This document shows positions 53,218 through 62,503 of a DNA stretch of 64,000 nt, one piece after another. Under the pieces are notes generated by a model that worked only from the letters and a program-made list of their open reading frames with translations, was not told where the DNA came from and made no database searches. Source of the stretch: Vibrio ulleungensis (lineage in GTDB: Bacteria > Pseudomonadota > Gammaproteobacteria > Enterobacterales > Vibrionaceae); contig NZ_JAFEUM010000001.1 in assembly GCF_016900875.1 (NCBI RefSeq), forward strand, positions 510,918 to 574,917, given 5' to 3'. Within the stretch, counting starts at the first letter, position 1; each line of letters opens with the position of its first letter. Both the position numbers and the translations under genes were made by a program.

Positions 53218-55407
53218 ATGAGCAATCGAATTCAACAGGGAAGCTTGAGCATCGATAGCACCCTCTTTGACTTAGTTAATCAACATGCAATTCCTGGGAC
53301 GGGCATTAATGCCGATGAGTTTTGGCAATCCTTCGAGTCAATTTTATCCGACCTTGCGCCCAAAAACCGCGCACTGCTAAACAAGCGAGATCAGCTGCAA
53401 CAGCAAATCGATGAGTGGCATAAGGGCCATCAAGGCGAAGCGCTCGATACCGCGGCCTATAAACAATTTCTAACCGATATTGGCTATTTAGTGCCAGAAG
53501 GGGGCGACTTTTCAGTATCGACTGAGAACGTTGAGCCTGAAATTGCTACCCAAGCGGGTCCACAGCTTGTCGTTCCCATAATGAATGCTCGCTTTGCGCT
53601 AAACGCGGCAAATGCTCGTTGGGGCAGCCTATATGACGCTCTATACGGCACCGACGTGATCAGCGAAGAACAAGGTGCAGAGAAAGGCTCAGTATTTAAC
53701 CCTGTTCGCGGTGAGAAAGTGGTCGCGTACGCAAGGGCATTTCTCGACGAAGCTGCGCCACTTAATGGGGCATCACATAAAGAGGTTGTGGGATACAGCA
53801 TTGGCGGCGTAAAAGCAGGACGCGCTCTTACGGCGACATTAGAAAATGATGAAGAAGTCGTATTGATAGATAGTGAGCAATTTGTGGGCTATCAGGGCGA
53901 GCCAGATTCTCCTAGCGCTATATTGCTTAAGCACAATAATTTACACATCGAAATTCAGATTGACCCTAATACTCCAATAGGCCGAGTAGACCGCGCTGGG
54001 ATCAAAGATGTCCTAATGGAAGCCGCGCTTACCACTATTATGGATTGCGAAGATTCGGTCGCTGCAGTAGATGGTGAAGATAAAGCCTTAGCCTATAAAA
54101 ACTGGCTGGGCTTAATGAAAGGGGATCTGCAAGAACGTCTTGAGAAAAACGGAAAAACGCTAACCCGTTCGCTCAACCCAGATAGGCAATACACCAGCGT
54201 TCAGGGCGGTGAACTCGCTTTGAAAGGTCGCAGTATGCTGTTTATTCGTAATGTAGGGCATCTAATGACTAACCCTGCAATAGTCGACGGTAACGGCGAT
54301 GAAGTCCCTGAAGGTATAATGGATGCAATGATCACTTCTTTAATTGCTATGCATGATTTGAAGGGTAACAGTCCGTACCAGAACTCGACGGCCGCGAGCA
54401 TCAATATTGTAAAACCCAAAATGCACGGTCCAGAAGAGGTTGCCTTTACTACGGAGCTGTTTTGCCGAGTGGAAGATGCCTTAGGTCTTCCTCGCAACAC
54501 CATCAAAGTGGGGATCATGGATGAAGAGCGCCGCACATCGGTCAATCTTAAAGAGTGTATTCGCGCAGCCAAAGAACGAGTTGTCTTCATCAACACTGGA
54601 TTTTTAGACAGAACCGGAGATGAAATTCATACCAGTATGGAAGCCGGTCCTTTCGCACCAAAAGCGCAATTGAAAACCATGACATGGATCGGCGCTTATG
54701 AAGATCAAAACGTGGATTTGGGGCTTGCGTGTGGCCTTCAAGGCAAAGCGCAAATTGGTAAAGGTATGTGGCCAGAGCCCGACAATATGGCGAAGATGAT
54801 GCAAGCCAAAATTGCTCACCCTCAAGCGGGTGCCAATACGGCATGGGTACCTTCGCCGACGGCTGCGACGCTACATGCATTGCATTACCACCAAGTGAGC
54901 GTACCAAGTCGCCAAAAAGAGCTGAGCCAAAGGCTTCGTGCCAATGTCGATGACATCCTAACCATACCTCTGCTAGGGGACCAAACACTCACCGACAGTG
55001 AAATCCAAAATGAGCTCGATAATAACGCTCAAGGGATTTTGGGGTACGTTGTTCGTTGGATTGACCAGGGAGTGGGATGTTCTAAAGTGCCTGACATCAA
55101 CGATGTAGGCTTAATGGAAGACAGAGCAACATTGCGTATTTCTAGTCAACATTTAGCAAATTGGATCCATCACGGGATCTGCAGCAAAGAGCAGGTGATG
55201 GCCAGCATGCAACGTATGGCCAAAGTGGTGGATGGGCAAAACGCTGGGGATCCTAACTATCGAGCCATGTCGCCTAACTTTGAGCAAAGTATTGCGTTTA
55301 GCGCAGCCTGCGAACTTGTGTTTGAAGGATGTGCGCAACCAAGTGGTTACACCGAACCTGTATTACACGCCATGCGTCTGAAGCTAAAGGCGACAGAGCA
55401 GGTATAA
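53218..55407 (+). CDS. glcB: Malate synthase G
   Basis: A 729-aa enzyme condensing glyoxylate and acetyl-CoA to malate. G-isoform features include [24 protein letters not shown] near residue 125, [29 protein letters not shown] and the active-site stretch [17 protein letters not shown], with a C-terminal [19 protein letters not shown] region. AGAGAG precedes the ATG. It follows a LysR gene and, with aceA, forms a complete glyoxylate bypass for growth on acetate or fatty acids. Confidence 0.96.
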   Translation: MSNRIQQGSLSIDSTLFDLVNQHAIPGTGINADEFWQSFESILSDLAPKNRALLNKRDQLQQQIDEWHKGHQGEALDTAAYKQFLTDIGYLVPEGGDFSVSTENVEPEIATQAGPQLVVPIMNARFALNAANARWGSLYDALYGTDVISEEQGAEKGSVFNPVRGEKVVAYARAFLDEAAPLNGASHKEVVGYSIGGVKAGRALTATLENDEEVVLIDSEQFVGYQGEPDSPSAILLKHNNLHIEIQIDPNTPIGRVDRAGIKDVLMEAALTTIMDCEDSVAAVDGEDKALAYKNWLGLMKGDLQERLEKNGKTLTRSLNPDRQYTSVQGGELALKGRSMLFIRNVGHLMTNPAIVDGNGDEVPEGIMDAMITSLIAMHDLKGNSPYQNSTAASINIVKPKMHGPEEVAFTTELFCRVEDALGLPRNTIKVGIMDEERRTSVNLKECIRAAKERVVFINTGFLDRTGDEIHTSMEAGPFAPKAQLKTMTWIGAYEDQNVDLGLACGLQGKAQIGKGMWPEPDNMAKMMQAKIAHPQAGANTAWVPSPTAATLHALHYHQVSVPSRQKELSQRLRANVDDILTIPLLGDQTLTDSEIQNELDNNAQGILGYVVRWIDQGVGCSKVPDINDVGLMEDRATLRISSQHLANWIHHGICSKEQVMASMQRMAKVVDGQNAGDPNYRAMSPNFEQSIAFSAACELVFEGCAQPSGYTEPVLHAMRLKLKATEQV

Positions 55408-55416
55408 CGGTTTTTT

Positions 55417-55444
55417 GTGCTACGTCCATGCGTGGCACTTTTTA
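55417..55444 (+). terminator. First terminator after glcB
   Basis: GTGCTACG / CGTGGCAC stem (one G-T pair) with a 6-nt loop followed by TTTTT, ten bases after the stop. Confidence 0.75.
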
Positions 55445-55463
55445 CAAAACTGCCCAAGTTTAT

Positions 55464-55487
55464 AGCGTCTTCGGACGCTTTTTTTTG
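55464..55487 (+). terminator. Second terminator after glcB
   Basis: AGCGTC-TTCG-GACGCT stem-loop with a stable TTCG tetraloop and a long T-run. It stands in tandem with the terminator at 55417. Confidence 0.88.
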
Positions 55488-55651
55488 TTTAAAATTAGGC
55501 GCTAGAAGTGTTTAGATTCACCACCTGTTCAGAGGGTAGTGCCGAATACGATAAAATCGATTATCCTAAGGACTCAATCGTTAGGTAAATAACGCTATCT
55601 CTTAAGGTATCTCTCAACAGTGTCTCTATGGGTAGTGTTTCAAGAGGGAAT

Positions 55652-56149
55652 ATGGACATTATTTTCGAAAGAGTCTCGGAGCCAAGTCAAGTCGACACTG
55701 TTGTCGAACTCGCTAATATCATCTGGACCGAGCACTACACCCCCATCATTGGTGCTAAGCAAGTCAGTTATATGCTGGCTAACATCCATTCTCAGGCAAC
55801 CGTTCAACAAGAAATACAAGACGACAATAATCATTACTATCTCATTAAGCTCAACGAGCAATCCATAGGATATATAGGCATTAAGCTACAAGCTAATCAA
55901 TTGTTCTTGAGTAAAATTTATGTGTTGTCTAGTCAGCGGGGGGCCGGCATAGGTGGACGTGCGGTGGACTTCATTAAACAATTAGCTCACGCTCATCAGC
56001 TAGACACCATTTTCCTCACTGTGAATAAATACAACGAACACTCCATCGCGGCTTACAAGCGCATTGGCTTTAAGGTGATCGAAGAGATTGTCGCTGATAT
56101 TGGCGCTGGCTATGTTATGGACGACTATAAGATGGAGCTTCAACTTTAG
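55652..56149 (+). CDS. GNAT-family N-acetyltransferase
   Basis: A 165-aa acetyltransferase from the ATG at 55652 (purine-rich AGAGGG just before it; an ATG at 55628 is the alternative). The acetyl-CoA motif is LSSQRGAGIGGRAVDFIKQLA and the C-terminal motif HQLDTIFLTVNKYNEHSIAAYKRIGFKV is typical. It starts with a WTEHYTPIIG region seen in GNATs acting on small metabolites or peptides. No operon partner; the antiporter starts 133 bp downstream. Confidence 0.85.
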   Translation: MDIIFERVSEPSQVDTVVELANIIWTEHYTPIIGAKQVSYMLANIHSQATVQQEIQDDNNHYYLIKLNEQSIGYIGIKLQANQLFLSKIYVLSSQRGAGIGGRAVDFIKQLAHAHQLDTIFLTVNKYNEHSIAAYKRIGFKVIEEIVADIGAGYVMDDYKMELQL

Positions 56150-56282
56150 AGTCTAATGTCCGCAAAATCTGCACCTTAGGGAATTGAAACAGAAAGAATT
56201 GACACGAATTTCATCCTCTGTGTCGGCGGAGGATGTACAATTAACGGTGTCAGTTAGAACTTCACGAAATAAAGGAGATTAG

Positions 56283-57473
56283 ATGTCATACCAATTGGTA
56301 CTGATAGGAATTGCCGCGCTAGTCGGTGTCGGTATTTTATTGCACCACCCATCGCGCACGTTGGGCATCCCATCGCTGCTTATTTTTATGGGTGTGGGTT
56401 TATCAATTGGTAATGGTGAGTTTAATTTCGTCTATGACGACCTCGCCCTGACATCGTTAGTGGGCACTATTGCGCTAAACATTATTGTTTTTGTCGGTGG
56501 ACTTAATACGCCCATGAGTAACGTCCGCGTCGCGTTCAAAGAAGGTGGCGTGTTGTCGACGCTAGGAGTGCTCCTCACCACAGGTATTTTAGCGGTGCTA
56601 GTGTCGACTCTTATGGGTTATCCACTACTATATTGTTTGCTCTTTGCCGCCATTGTTTCGTCGACGGACGCCGCTGCGGTGTTTTCCATACTGCAATCCA
56701 AAAAATTAAAACTCAAAGAGCAAACCGACACAATTTTAGAGTTTGAATCGGCAACCAATGACCCAGTAGCATTGATACTGGTGGTGCTACTCACTCAAGT
56801 GGCACTAACAAGTGGTACCAGTATGGCCGCTATGGATATCGGCATCGATCTAGTCGTGCAAATATCTGTTGCGCTGCTTATTGCTGGAGGTGTGGGCTGG
56901 CTTAGCGTATGGCTGCTTAACCATATTAAATTAGAAGAGTACGGGCTGATCCCAGTATTTCTATTGTGCGGATTTATCTTAGCGACCTACGGCGCTGAGT
57001 TTTTAGGTGGCAACATTTTACTCGCCTCTTATGTCTTTGGCGTGGTTGTCGGCAACGGTGTGAAGCGAGGCCGTGAGGTCAGTAAGCACTTTTTCAACAG
57101 CGTTTCTTGGCTTGCTCAAGCTCTGATGTTTATTGTGCTTGGTCTGCAAATTTTCCCGCAACAGTTATATAGCGTGTTTTGGTCATCGCTGGTCCCTGCA
57201 TTATTGTTGGTATTTGTCGCGCGGCCTCTCGCAGTGCAGCTGTGCTATTTATTGTTCCCAAGCGCCAGTTGGAGAAAGCGACTGTTTGTTTCTGCGATTG
57301 GTTTAAAAGGTGCAACCCCGATAGTCTTTGCGTTAATACCCGCTGCAGCCGGAGTTCCTCATTCGATGACTATCGTCAATATGGTATTTTTTGTCGTTTT
57401 GATCTCGGTGTTTATTCAAGGCGGCGCCATTGAGCCACTGGCTAAAAAACTGCGTTTGAATGAATCCAATTAG
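56283..57473 (+). CDS. CPA1-family cation/proton antiporter (NhaP2/CvrA-like, core only)
   Basis: A 396-aa inner-membrane antiporter. The transporter core is clear: LLIFMGVGLSIGNGEFNF, AIVSSTDAAAVFSILQSKKLKLKEQTDTILEFESATNDPVALILVVLL (the ND pair of the ion site) and GLKGATPIVFALIPAAAG. NhaP2 proteins are about 570 aa, with C-terminal TrkA_C/regulatory domains; these are absent here and the stop looks natural. It probably exchanges potassium or sodium for protons. GGAG precedes the ATG. Confidence 0.9.
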   Translation: MSYQLVLIGIAALVGVGILLHHPSRTLGIPSLLIFMGVGLSIGNGEFNFVYDDLALTSLVGTIALNIIVFVGGLNTPMSNVRVAFKEGGVLSTLGVLLTTGILAVLVSTLMGYPLLYCLLFAAIVSSTDAAAVFSILQSKKLKLKEQTDTILEFESATNDPVALILVVLLTQVALTSGTSMAAMDIGIDLVVQISVALLIAGGVGWLSVWLLNHIKLEEYGLIPVFLLCGFILATYGAEFLGGNILLASYVFGVVVGNGVKRGREVSKHFFNSVSWLAQALMFIVLGLQIFPQQLYSVFWSSLVPALLLVFVARPLAVQLCYLLFPSASWRKRLFVSAIGLKGATPIVFALIPAAAGVPHSMTIVNMVFFVVLISVFIQGGAIEPLAKKLRLNESN

Positions 57474-57532
57474 ACGTTACTCTCGTTAATACTTTGGAGT
57501 AGCCAAAGTCATATACCTGAACGATATTTATG

Positions 57533-57566
57533 AAAAAGGCGCGATGATGATTCATCGCGCCTTTTT
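57533..57566 (+). terminator. Terminator between antiporter and relV (bidirectional)
   Basis: Fourteen-bp perfect stem AAAAAGGCGCGATG / CATCGCGCCTTTTT with an ATGATT loop, between convergent genes. Works on both strands. Confidence 0.88.
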
Positions 57567-57658
57567 ACTGCTCATTGGTTACTGCTTATTGGTATTGGTC
57601 ACTGAAGCATCTAGTTTCAAGCGTCATCTATTCGCCATATTAGCTCATAGGTATGCGC

Positions 57659-58432
57659 TTAGGCGGCTTCAATGTTGGTGGTTACATAAGGTACCCACGC
57701 ATTTTGATAGAGATTTTTGGAGATACTGCGAAATCGTTTTAATTGGGCTAGCTCCATATCGTTATAGCTTCTGTTTTCACTCGCCGCTAGGCGCTCTATA
57801 CGCTGAACCTGCTCATAAATATCGTGCTCTGGTCCATTTTTAACCTCTGCAATGTCCTTTAAATGAAGCTGTACTTCAGCAATGATGTTGGTTTTGGGCA
57901 GTTGCACCAGCACATTCAAATCGCGATAACCAGAAGCGGTTGGTTTCTTAAAACGATTTTTGACTTTTACGATGGTCGCTTCACGCTCTAAGACTTCGAA
58001 TACATTAACCAGACTAGGGATGTCGTTCGCGACAATGGTGGCTCTAGCCAGATCGGTGATGCGTTCTGCTTTACCATCTAATTCGTATTGGACCTTTTGT
58101 TTCGCTCGTTCTGAGGATTTCGCTCCTGCAAAATACGCGTTGGACGAAGTGAGTAATGCGGTACTTTTACATAATGTTTCGAGCTCAGCTTGGGCCTGAT
58201 GTGCTTTGCTGTAAAGCATGTCGAAATCGGTATAAGGTTGAAGTGGGGTAACGTTGTGGTTAGGGATACCATAAAGTCCGCTCAAGCTGCGCTTGAATCG
58301 TGTGGCACATACCTGACCTTGACTGTTTGTTCGAGCATTGTCGGCGTTTGGAGCACTTGGTAGCGCGGCAAATGCCGGTACCCGCGTTAGCACTAGTAAA
58401 GATAGGGCTGCAGCACGTAAGAATAAGCTCAT
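57659..58432 (-). CDS. relV: Small alarmone synthetase RelV (RelA/SpoT synthetase domain)
   Basis: A 257-aa protein with only a RelA/SpoT synthetase domain and no hydrolase or regulatory domain, the form described in Vibrio cholerae (RelV). Relevant residues are visible: SSERAKQKVQYELDGK (Lys), TDLARATIV (Asp and Arg), PTASGYRDLNVLVQL and AEVQLHL (Glu). It would make (p)ppGpp. Start chosen at the ATG at 58432, with AGGAG seven nt upstream; nine codons upstream another ATG exists. The N-terminus (SLFLRAAALSLLVLTRVPAFAA) looks like a signal peptide, which would be unusual for an enzyme using cytosolic nucleotides. Confidence 0.85.
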   Translation of the reverse strand: MSLFLRAAALSLLVLTRVPAFAALPSAPNADNARTNSQGQVCATRFKRSLSGLYGIPNHNVTPLQPYTDFDMLYSKAHQAQAELETLCKSTALLTSSNAYFAGAKSSERAKQKVQYELDGKAERITDLARATIVANDIPSLVNVFEVLEREATIVKVKNRFKKPTASGYRDLNVLVQLPKTNIIAEVQLHLKDIAEVKNGPEHDIYEQVQRIERLAASENRSYNDMELAQLKRFRSISKNLYQNAWVPYVTTNIEAA

Positions 58433-58921
58433 TCGCTCTCCTATTTCATATTGACTCAAAAACGGTAACGTAAAAAGGTGCGTTAAGACAAAATAGGTGC
58501 ATTTAAGAGATGGGGTCGTAGGAAGTAATTACAATGTATGAAAGCCCATTTGCTCTATTAGTGTGATTTAAGTCTCAATAATATTCCTATAGTATCGAAT
58601 CAATTTCGATAATTAACATCGTCTTTGTGACGCTCTAACAGCGGTTACCAGCGTCAGTGCACTCTTAGACGTTATCACTATCAAATGCAGGTAAAGTCGG
58701 CAGTACGTCAATAAATTGCTCAGAGTTGTATCAAACTGCTACAAGTGCAAAGCAGAAATAAGCGGGACGAGGGGAGTCGCGAGCAAAGTGAATTTTTCCT
58801 TTATCGTGACGCTTGCAACTGTTTGAGACAGATGGCGCGGTTTATTTACTTTACAACCGTGACCAAGCAAGGAACAATCACCCACTAATAAATTAATGTA
58901 TCGCATTCACTGCACGTAACC
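58433..58921. other. Divergent intergenic region, nothing recognised
   Basis: About 490 bp between relV and the VC0807-family gene. No ORF with a ribosome site and no strong hairpin was found. It must hold two divergent promoters. A small RNA cannot be excluded by eye. Confidence 0.45.
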
Positions 58922-59623
58922 ATGACAGATAACACCACTAAAACTTCAAATCCACTTTTTGAAATCATCTTTAACGTTTTGATCCCTTCTTTAATCTTAA
59001 TGAAACTGAGCGGGGAAGAGCACTTAGGTATTGTGCTTTCACTGATCGTGGCGTTGGCATTTCCTGTCGCTTATGGTGGTTTGGAGTTGGTTCGCAACAA
59101 AAAAGTGAATTTCATTGCGGTACTGGGTTTTGTCAGTGTACTTCTGACTGGCGGGATCGGCTTACTCGAACTCGATACCAAATGGTTAGCGCTTAAAGAA
59201 GCATTAATTCCAGGCATTATTGGCGTTGCCGTTCTTGCCTCAACGTTTACAAGCAAGCCTCTGGTTCAGCGATTTATTTTTAATGACACCATCTTGAACA
59301 TCGCATTGATCGAAGAGAAACTTAAATTAAACGGGACAAAGCAAGCATTTGAACGCAGCTTAATGAACTCTAACTACTTGTTTGCAAGTACGTTTGGCTT
59401 TTCATCGGTGATGAACTACATCTTGGCAACTTATATCGTTACAAGTCCTGCTGGGACTGCGGCCTTCAATGAAGAGTTGGGTAAGTTAACGCTATACAGT
59501 TACCCTGTAATCGCCATTCCAAGCACACTAATGATGATGGGCATTTTTTATTACATGTGGCGTCAAATTCGCACAATGACCTCGCTTGAGACAGAGCAAA
59601 TTTTTCATCAGACAGGCAAGTAG
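58922..59623 (+). CDS. VC0807-family inner-membrane protein
   Basis: A 233-aa polytopic membrane protein with about six hydrophobic segments (NPLFEIIFNVLIPSLILMKLSG; IVLSLIVALAFPVAYGGLELV; AVLGFVSVLLTGGIGLLEL; SYPVIAIPSTLMMMGIFYYMW). The layout and phrases agree with the VC0807 family known mainly from vibrios and relatives. Biochemical role not known. It is monocistronic and closed by a terminator shared with the convergent FUSC gene. Confidence 0.75.
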   Translation: MTDNTTKTSNPLFEIIFNVLIPSLILMKLSGEEHLGIVLSLIVALAFPVAYGGLELVRNKKVNFIAVLGFVSVLLTGGIGLLELDTKWLALKEALIPGIIGVAVLASTFTSKPLVQRFIFNDTILNIALIEEKLKLNGTKQAFERSLMNSNYLFASTFGFSSVMNYILATYIVTSPAGTAAFNEELGKLTLYSYPVIAIPSTLMMMGIFYYMWRQIRTMTSLETEQIFHQTGK

Positions 59624-59672
59624 CCTAGTTGCCTATAGCGGGCTATTTATCCTGCAATGTCTACAGAATTAT

Positions 59673-59706
59673 AAAGCGAGCCCTATTTTATAGGTTCGCT
59701 TTTTTT
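59673..59706. terminator. Bidirectional terminator
   Basis: AAAGCGAGCC / GGTTCGCTTT stem (one G-T pair) with a loop of ten and a T-run on the plus strand, between convergent genes. Confidence 0.75.
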
Positions 59707-59737
59707 ATTGCGTCAATTGGCTGCACAGAGGTTGAGA

Positions 59738-61081
59738 TTAGCGGTGAGGTGCAGGATTAAAAATGTCGGTGAATATCTTAGCAATCATTAGCATCATCAA
59801 AATATTCACCATCATAAACAGAGGCATTTCAATGCTATACACGGGTGTGAGATTTAAAGCGCCAGAAGTTAAAACTACCAGCAGATTTATGCCCAAGATT
59901 CTATGTATCATCAGTGGCGGACTCGAGAACAGCTCCCAAATCACTAGCGTGTTTACAAAGTAGAACAAAGCTAACTGCCACAGCTCTGTAAAGTACGGCA
60001 TGATAAACACGTACTCAAGTAATACAACTGAGCCTGTGCCTAGCACGCCCATTGCGGCATCTCTAATCGTTGTTGGTGGTAATGTCGGCAGTTGACTGGC
60101 CAAAATTCCCGCGAGCATCGGAAAAATAGCCCCTCCTGGAACGGGCAGATAAATCCAAATAACAATTGAGGCCAAAAACATACAGACCCCTTGCATGACT
60201 CGCTTATAGTCTTGATGCAGGTGTTGGATAAAGGTTCGTTTTTCTTGGTGCCACGACGTACTAGGATCATTTGCAACTATACCGACACCTTCAGACAACA
60301 GTGATAGTTGAGGGTGTTTGCTGTCGAACTGTTCTAAGGAGTCGAGTAGCGCGGTCCAGTTGACTTCGGAAGACTCAAGGCGCTGCTGTAACGCTCCATA
60401 GATAGCTCGCATTTCGGCGATTCTTTGTATCCAATGTTTACGATGGTGGCGTAATACATAACTTCCAGTGAGAGGCATATTGAGGATCTTTCGCAGCATC
60501 TCTATGTTCGCAATGCTTTCGTGCACACCCTCTTCGGTAAGCTGTGGTTTGTGAATGGAAGCGATGAGTTCTTCTACCGCTTCGGTGAATTTTTGCGAAA
60601 ACCCTTTTTCGGTGTTAACCGGCCAAAGCAGTTGAAATATGACCGAATAGGTGACCACACCCAACATGGTTTCTTGAAAGCGCAAAATAGCGAAGTAGAA
60701 CGTTGTTTCACCATCAAACTGCCCCATGCAGGAGACAATCGCGCACACCGTAAATGCCATTGAAAATATATAGCCATACTGTTCATCAGACGACATAAAA
60801 ATACTGAATGCGAGCAGTAGGGTGAAAATGCTTAAAAACAGGGTTGGGTTTTGAGAAAACATACTGATAAGAATAAACGCGAAGACAGTGCCCAACAACG
60901 TCCCTATAAGTCGGTTATAGCCTTTGTTGATTGCATGGGCGAACGTTTCGTTAAGTGCCATTACACCCACAGCAATAGCCGCCCAATAAGGCTTTTCCCA
61001 TTGAAACCAAATGGCCAGACACAAGGCCACAATAATGGATAGCGCGACTTTTATCGCTTCTTTTGTGGAAGAGTTCAACAT
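59738..61081 (-). CDS. FUSC-family aromatic-acid exporter-like protein
   Basis: A 447-aa inner-membrane protein of the FUSC/AaeB-like family: N-terminal helix bundle (KPYWAAIAVGVMALNETFAHAINKGYNRLIGTLLGTVFA), cytoplasmic helical middle (about 170-290) and second helix bundle (AIFPMLAGILASQLPTLPPTTIRDAAMGVLGTGSVVL). It is shorter than AaeB (about 655 aa). With the DUF1656 and HlyD-type genes before it, it should form an AaeXAB-like pump for aromatic carboxylic acids or similar stressors. Confidence 0.85.
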   Translation of the reverse strand: MLNSSTKEAIKVALSIIVALCLAIWFQWEKPYWAAIAVGVMALNETFAHAINKGYNRLIGTLLGTVFAFILISMFSQNPTLFLSIFTLLLAFSIFMSSDEQYGYIFSMAFTVCAIVSCMGQFDGETTFYFAILRFQETMLGVVTYSVIFQLLWPVNTEKGFSQKFTEAVEELIASIHKPQLTEEGVHESIANIEMLRKILNMPLTGSYVLRHHRKHWIQRIAEMRAIYGALQQRLESSEVNWTALLDSLEQFDSKHPQLSLLSEGVGIVANDPSTSWHQEKRTFIQHLHQDYKRVMQGVCMFLASIVIWIYLPVPGGAIFPMLAGILASQLPTLPPTTIRDAAMGVLGTGSVVLLEYVFIMPYFTELWQLALFYFVNTLVIWELFSSPPLMIHRILGINLLVVLTSGALNLTPVYSIEMPLFMMVNILMMLMIAKIFTDIFNPAPHR

Positions 61082-61098
61082 GCTGATCTCTCGCTTTG

Positions 61099-61983
61099 TT
61101 AGGTGGGCTGCTTAATGATTTTTATTGACGCGCTCATGCCAACCCGCAGCTGTATATCCGCAGGCTTGCTGTTAAGTTTCACCTTAATTGGGATACGTTG
61201 TGCAAGGCGGATCCACTGAAAAGTTGGATTAACGTTAGGGAGTAAGTTATTGCCCGTGCTGCCGTCTTGTTTAGCAATTCCGTACCCTATGCTTTCGACT
61301 TCGCCCTCAAGAACAATACCCTGCTGGGACAATAAGGTGACAAGGGCGATGTCATTAGGCGCGACATTAACGAGGTCTGTCTCTTTGAAATACCCTTCAA
61401 TCCAAAAGCTGTGCTCGTCGATGAGGGCAAAAACTGGCGAGTTGGCAACCACTTGAGAGCCGCGACGAAGGTTTAAATTGGTTACAAATCCATCTGTTGG
61501 TGCATACACTTTGGTGAACTCAACATTGAGCGTGGCTTCGTCCAAACTCGCTTGTGCGAGATCGACATTGGCTTGAGCTGTGTCGACTGCATTGCGCAGA
61601 TTATTCAGCGTTAGTTCGGCCAGCGCGCCAGAGGTACGTTGCTCCAAATTAAACGCACGAGTGGCTTCATTTTTGGCTTTGTCTAATAGTGCCTTTGCTT
61701 GGTTAAGTGAAGCTTGCATCTTGTTGCGGGTGGTGACGTATAGACTCGGGTCAATCTCAAACAGTAAATCACCCGCTTTCACATGAGAATTGTCAGATAC
61801 GTGAATTTTGGTTACTGGTCCGGTTACGCGCGGCGCAATGGATATTATCTCAGCGCTAACTTGTCCGTCTCTCGTCCATGGAGAGTTAACGTTGACTCTC
61901 TGATGAGTGTAAATCACCGAAATGGCCGCAACGACAAGGAAAAGGGTGATGAAATAGCGTTTGATCATAATGCCTTGCCTCAA
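61099..61983 (-). CDS. HlyD-family membrane fusion protein (AaeA-like)
   Basis: A 294-aa periplasmic adaptor: N-terminal anchor (RYFITLFLVVAAISVIYTHQRVNV), lipoyl half (ISIAPRVTGPVTKIHVSDNSHVKAGDLLFEIDPS), helical hairpin, second lipoyl half (VYAPTDGFVTNLNLRRGSQVVANSPVFALID) and barrel (RIPIKVKL). It links the FUSC-family protein to an outer-membrane channel. Its start overlaps the DUF1656 gene by 4 bp. Confidence 0.9.
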   Translation of the reverse strand: MRQGIMIKRYFITLFLVVAAISVIYTHQRVNVNSPWTRDGQVSAEIISIAPRVTGPVTKIHVSDNSHVKAGDLLFEIDPSLYVTTRNKMQASLNQAKALLDKAKNEATRAFNLEQRTSGALAELTLNNLRNAVDTAQANVDLAQASLDEATLNVEFTKVYAPTDGFVTNLNLRRGSQVVANSPVFALIDEHSFWIEGYFKETDLVNVAPNDIALVTLLSQQGIVLEGEVESIGYGIAKQDGSTGNNLLPNVNPTFQWIRLAQRIPIKVKLNSKPADIQLRVGMSASIKIIKQPT

Positions 61984-62192
61984 ACTATAGTGATGAATTG
62001 GCCAATGATGCCAACCAAGATGATGATTAAACTGATTTCAGCGATGGCAGGAAAACCAACGTATTTGTGAAGTCCAAACTTAGTGACAAGTATACCGACG
62101 GTTACTGTGGCCAAGTAAGCAAGCGCTACAACTAACAACAGTGGAGGAAAGTAAACTTCTCCCCAAACCATCTCGTGAGGCATTGTGTACAT
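61980..62192 (-). CDS. DUF1656 (AaeX-like) small membrane protein
   Basis: A 70-aa protein with two membrane helices (YFPPLLLVVALAYLATVTVGILVTKFG; AIAEISLIIILVGIIGQFITIV) and an N-terminal amphipathic part (HEMVWGEVYFPP) characteristic of the DUF1656/AaeX family. First gene of the efflux operon. Confidence 0.88.
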   Translation of the reverse strand: MYTMPHEMVWGEVYFPPLLLVVALAYLATVTVGILVTKFGLHKYVGFPAIAEISLIIILVGIIGQFITIV

Positions 62193-62503
62193 AGTGGAAT
62201 CCTAGAGTGTTTATTTGCAGAACTATAAATGAATGACTTGCGACCTTGTTAATCCCATTTGGATGATGAGATCCGTCAAACTGAGCATCTGTTTAAATAG
62301 ATAGTCGGGTTAGGTCTGTTCGAGGGGCAGAGATAGGCGTGGTGAAGTGCTGGAGGCAGACGCATCAGCATTGTAACGCATAGACCATCGTTTGAATGAT
62401 GCGGTCATTCAATTGGTATTCAAACAATCTGACCTGGGTCGTTATTATTCGTTTCAAAGTGATCGATGAATGCATCACAAATGAGTAGAACACTGAGGTC
62501 GAT
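62193..62503. other. Divergent intergenic region, nothing recognised
   Basis: About 310 bp between the efflux operon and the PdxY-like gene. GAGGT lies five nt before the PdxY-like ATG. No repeat or hairpin of note was found; promoters for both directions should be here. Confidence 0.45.

Noticed and set aside
53484-54988. Antisense frames of 105-132 codons within glcB
   Set aside because: Codon-bias shadows of malate synthase G; no promoter or SD and no recognisable sequence.
56283-57473. CPA1 antiporter suspected to be truncated because TrkA_C domains are missing
   Set aside because: A natural stop and a strong terminator follow, and core-only CPA1 antiporters exist; no downstream remnant of the missing domains is seen.
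57544-57843. 99-codon plus-strand frame across the terminator and the relV 3' end
   Set aside because: It begins inside a perfect bidirectional terminator stem and is antisense to relV.
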